A stretch of DNA of 64,000 nucleotides, taken from NCBI RefSeq assembly GCF_009674495.1, contig NZ_WKJN01000009.1, positions 1 to 64,000 of the forward strand, written 5' to 3'. The notes below the pieces were generated by a model. The model was not told where the DNA came from, ran no database searches, and saw only the letters and a list, made by a program, of their open reading frames with translations. The DNA comes from Duganella alba (GTDB lineage Bacteria; Pseudomonadota; Gammaproteobacteria; Burkholderiales; Burkholderiaceae_D). Of the stretch, positions 61,175-64,000 are shown piece after piece. How positions within the stretch are numbered: position 1 is the stretch's first letter; each line of letters opens with the position of its first letter. A program made the translations under genes and the position numbers.

Positions 61175-62529
61175 ACCCGCGACGTCATTTCCTGCGCCTG
61201 TCGGGCGCGGCGCCGGTGCTCGGCCTGCTGGGCGGCGCCACCCTGCTGGGCCAGATGCGCAACGGCCAGGCGGCCAACGCCGACTACCGCGCGGTGATCT
61301 GCCTGTTCCTCAACGGCGGCAACGACGGCAACAACACGCTGGTGCCGCTCGACGGCGCCTTCGGCGACTATGCGTCGGCGCGGCCGGAACTGGCGCTGGC
61401 CAAGGACAGCCTGGCCAAGTTGAACGGCAGCAGCGCCGGCCACACCTTCGGCCTGCATCCGGCGCTGGCGCCGCTGGCCACGCTGTACAACCAGGGCCGG
61501 CTGGCCTGGATCGCCAACGCCGGGCCGCTGGTCAAGCCGGCCACCGCGCAGCAGGTGCTGCAGCAAGCGGTGCAGGTGCCGTCGTTCCTGCTGTCGCACA
61601 GCGACCAGACCATGTGGCAGCAGGGCTGGATGGGCGACGCCGACGGCAGCGGCTGGGCCGGCCGTTCGCTGGAATATTTTCCGACCTCGCTGCGCAACAG
61701 CATCAACGCCGTCACCATGAGCAACGACCGGACGCTGGTGCTGGGCCGCAATTCGCCGGTCTCCTTCCTGAGCGGCGGCGATGCGCGCTACTGGGGCGCG
61801 GGCGACCTGGCCCAGCCGCAGGCGCCGGCCACCCAGGCCATGAACCGCATGGCCAAGTGGCAGTTCAGCAACCAGTACGAGGCGGAATACGCGGCCACCT
61901 TCGGCCGCAGCGTGTCGGACTCCACGCTGTTCACCCAGGCGGCCTTGCTGGCCAAGGCGCCGGCGGCGGACTTCGCCGACAATCCGCTGGCCAACAACCT
62001 CAAGAAGCTGGCGTCGCTGCTGCCGGTGTTTAAAAGCCTGGGCTACAAGCGCCAGGTGTTCATGGTGCAGTGGGGCGAGTTCGACACCCACACCGCGCAG
62101 CGCGGCGGCGGCGCCACCAGCCAGGACACCCAGCTCGACGTCATGGCCCGCGCGCTGGCCGCCTTCGACAAGGCCAATCTGGCGGCCGGCATGGACCAGA
62201 ACGTGGTGACGCTGATGATGAGCGACTTCGGCCGCACGCTGCGCCAGGCCTCCGGCGGCGGCACCGACCACGCCTGGGGCAACCACTGGTTCGCCATGGG
62301 CGGGCCGGTGGCCGGCGGCCAGGTGCTGGGCACCTTCCCGGCGCTGGTGCCGGGCGGCGTCGACGACATGGACAAGGACAAGGCGGGGCGCTGGGTGCCG
62401 ACCACCTCGACCGACCAGATCGGCGCCAGCGTGATGCAATGGATGGGACTGGCGCCGGGCGACATCACCAGCGCCTTCCCGCACCTGGCCAACTTCACCC
62501 AGAAAACCCTGGGTTTCCTGCGCAGCTAA
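61171..62529 (+). CDS. DUF1501 family protein
   Basis: Exported protein of 452 aa with a twin-arginine-like start (MNPRRHFLRLSGAAPVLGLLGGATLL). It belongs to a sulfatase/alkaline-phosphatase-like fold; recognisable pieces are LFLNGGNDGNNTLVPLDGAF, HSDQTMWQQGWM, VQWGEFDTHTAQRGG, TLMMSDFGRTLRQASGGGTDHAWGNHWFAMGGPVAGG. DUF1501 and DUF1800 genes occur together widely. The ATG overlaps the upstream stop. The biochemical role is not established. Confidence 0.92.
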   Translation: MNPRRHFLRLSGAAPVLGLLGGATLLGQMRNGQAANADYRAVICLFLNGGNDGNNTLVPLDGAFGDYASARPELALAKDSLAKLNGSSAGHTFGLHPALAPLATLYNQGRLAWIANAGPLVKPATAQQVLQQAVQVPSFLLSHSDQTMWQQGWMGDADGSGWAGRSLEYFPTSLRNSINAVTMSNDRTLVLGRNSPVSFLSGGDARYWGAGDLAQPQAPATQAMNRMAKWQFSNQYEAEYAATFGRSVSDSTLFTQAALLAKAPAADFADNPLANNLKKLASLLPVFKSLGYKRQVFMVQWGEFDTHTAQRGGGATSQDTQLDVMARALAAFDKANLAAGMDQNVVTLMMSDFGRTLRQASGGGTDHAWGNHWFAMGGPVAGGQVLGTFPALVPGGVDDMDKDKAGRWVPTTSTDQIGASVMQWMGLAPGDITSAFPHLANFTQKTLGFLRS

Positions 62530-62539
62530 AGGGCCGTCC

Positions 62540-64000
62540 ATGGATATCCGCCTCACCAAAAACAACGACACCTACGTCCAGCTGGCGCAGAACAAGGATG
62601 AGTGGAACGACATCTACGGCGACGCCGGCGACGACATCATCAAGGTCTACAACGGCCAGGTGATCGGCGGGCCCGGCAACGACCGCATCGAGAAGGTGGC
62701 CGGCGCCGAAGCCTGGCGCGGCCTGACGGCGGCCTACTGGGACAGCCCGGGCGCGGTCACGGTCGACCTGGAGGCCGGCTATGCCGACGACGGCTGGGGC
62801 GGGCGCGACACCCTGGTCGGCGTGACCAACGTCAGCGGCGCGTGGACCGACAGCAATTTCAAGGGCAGCGCGGCCGACAACGAGTTCTATGTCGGCGGCG
62901 CCCACAACCTCATCGACGGCCGCGCCGGCTACGATACGGTGTGGCTGCCGGAACTGGTCCAGGGCGCCACCAAGTGGTCCGACTTCAACATCAAGGTCAG
63001 CATCGACGGCGCCAGCGCGGTGATCACCTCGCCGCTGGAGGCCGGCTTCTCGCTCGCCATCAGCAATATCGAAGCGCTCGGCCTGGCCGGCCGCTGGGAC
63101 GAAAAATTCGTGCTGGCCGGCTTCATCAAGCCGGAGGATGTCGCCATCCAGGGCTTGCTGGCCGGCGACGGCGCGCGCTGGAACGCCTCGGCCGCGCTGG
63201 GCACGCCGGTGACGCTGTCGTACAGCTTTGTGACCACCGCCCCGGCCAGCGGCGCCGGCGCGGCCGGCTTTCGCGCCTTCACGGCGGCGGAGCAGGCCGC
63301 CGTGCGCGGCATCCTCGATACGCTGACCCGGCTGACCGGACTCAGCTTCAATGAAGTGAGCGAGGCCGGCGGCGCGGTGGGCGACCTGCGCTTCGGCGCC
63401 AGCCAGCAGAGCGCCACCAAGGGCGTCACCGGCTTACCGGGCAGCGGCGCCGGCGCCGGCGATGTCTGGATGGACCTGGAGTCGATGCTGGCGCTGACGC
63501 CGGGGTCGGAGGGCTATGCCGCGCTGTTGCACGAGATCGGCCACGCGCTGGGCCTGCGCCACCCGGTCAATGTCGATCCCGGCGACCATTACGCGCAGCA
63601 GTTCAGCGCCGCCTTCGACATGACCAGCCTGACGGTGATGTCGGGCAAGGCCTCGCCCGACGGCCTGTTCCCCTCCACCTGGGGCGCGCTTGACATCACC
63701 GCCCTGCGCGCGCTGTACGGCAAGGTGGCCGCCAGCGCCGGCGACACCGTCTACCAGCTCAGCGGGCTGCAGTTCAGCACCGAGACCAGCATCATCGACG
63801 ACGGCGGCAACGACACCATCGACGCCTCGCTGGCCGTCACCGGCGCCTCGATCAACCTGACGCCGGGGCAGGTGAGCAGCGTCGGCGTGACGGCCGGCGG
63901 CATCGGCGCCGTCAACAACCTGTCGCTGGGCACGGACACGCTGATCGAGAACGCGGTCGGCTCGGCCTACGACGACGTGCTGCTGGGCAACGACGCCGAC
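62540..64000 (+). CDS. Metzincin (M10 serralysin-like) protease with RTX-type repeats, 3' end outside window
   Basis: 487 codons are visible. The zinc site is HEIGHALGLRH (331-341) with the Met-turn at TVMSG (Met367), which is the metzincin pattern. RTX-like glycine-Asp sequences (YGDAGDDIIKV, IGGPGNDRIEKV) lie at the N-terminus, and others begin after residue 400 (SIIDDGGNDTIDASL, AYDDVLLGNDAD). There is no N-terminal signal peptide; type I secretion by a C-terminal signal beyond the window is likely. It starts 10 nt after the DUF1501 gene, so it may share its transcript. Confidence 0.88.
   Translation, partial: MDIRLTKNNDTYVQLAQNKDEWNDIYGDAGDDIIKVYNGQVIGGPGNDRIEKVAGAEAWRGLTAAYWDSPGAVTVDLEAGYADDGWGGRDTLVGVTNVSGAWTDSNFKGSAADNEFYVGGAHNLIDGRAGYDTVWLPELVQGATKWSDFNIKVSIDGASAVITSPLEAGFSLAISNIEALGLAGRWDEKFVLAGFIKPEDVAIQGLLAGDGARWNASAALGTPVTLSYSFVTTAPASGAGAAGFRAFTAAEQAAVRGILDTLTRLTGLSFNEVSEAGGAVGDLRFGASQQSATKGVTGLPGSGAGAGDVWMDLESMLALTPGSEGYAALLHEIGHALGLRHPVNVDPGDHYAQQFSAAFDMTSLTVMSGKASPDGLFPSTWGALDITALRALYGKVAASAGDTVYQLSGLQFSTETSIIDDGGNDTIDASLAVTGASINLTPGQVSSVGVTAGGIGAVNNLSLGTDTLIENAVGSAYDDVLLGNDAD

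Overview
This is a GC-rich chromosomal window, most likely from a betaproteobacterium of the Oxalobacteraceae (Massilia/Duganella/Janthinobacterium-like). That placement is inferred from gene content: a HexR-controlled Entner-Doudoroff block, argA next to yggX and hrpA, LexA-type SOS boxes before imuAB and dnaE2, the DUF2844/DUF3443 pair, and several families of intergenic palindromes. No database search was run. I see no rRNA, tRNA, CRISPR array, insertion sequence or prophage. The window is dense with genes, and only one gene-free stretch exceeds 300 bases (55924-56236).

Layout. 1-3402: two tandem chemoreceptor genes, the first cut by the window edge. 3488-10677: a run on the minus strand, zwf-hexR-KaiC-like ATPase-response regulator-EamA transporter-tal-patatin. 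10933-16235: pgi plus an SMP-30 lactonase on the minus strand, divergent from edd-eda. Together with rpiA (23915-24592) this covers most of the Entner-Doudoroff and non-oxidative pentose phosphate chemistry. I find four HexR-like operators, two before zwf, one before pgi and one before edd, so the block reads as one regulon with its own repressor inside it.

16246-21758: a small redox section (PhyH dioxygenase, LysR regulator, quinone reductase, P450, AraC regulator). 21285-23723: a signalling set of CheY-like protein, CheC-like phosphatase and diguanylate cyclase, followed by a secreted DUF6265 protein. 24684-30399: yggX, argA and hrpA. 30465-38801: esterase, two TlpA-like thiol proteins, an antiporter, imuA-imuB, hydrolases and a GST. 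38963-46942: M61 peptidase, small heat-shock protein with a probable ROSE-type RNA thermometer, a periplasmic Do protease followed by a two-component system, a CoaD-HD fusion protein and a hemerythrin. 47047-55005: cell-envelope genes (Sel1 lipoprotein, nucleotidase, DUF3443/DUF2844, TonB-dependent receptor). 55228-59404: a PhzF-like protein and the SOS-controlled dnaE2. 59537-64000: a DUF1800-DUF1501 pair followed by a truncated metzincin/RTX protease.

Most noteworthy: the HexR regulon with a KaiC-like ATPase and lone receiver in the zwf operon; the ROSE-like thermometer; a palindromic element that supplies the stop codon of two different genes; a perfect 44-bp inverted repeat; a REP-like insertion read in frame inside hrpA; the imuAB/dnaE2 mutasome split over about 20 kb but sharing SOS boxes; the CoaD-HD fusion; and an aspartic-protease-like signature in the DUF3443 protein.
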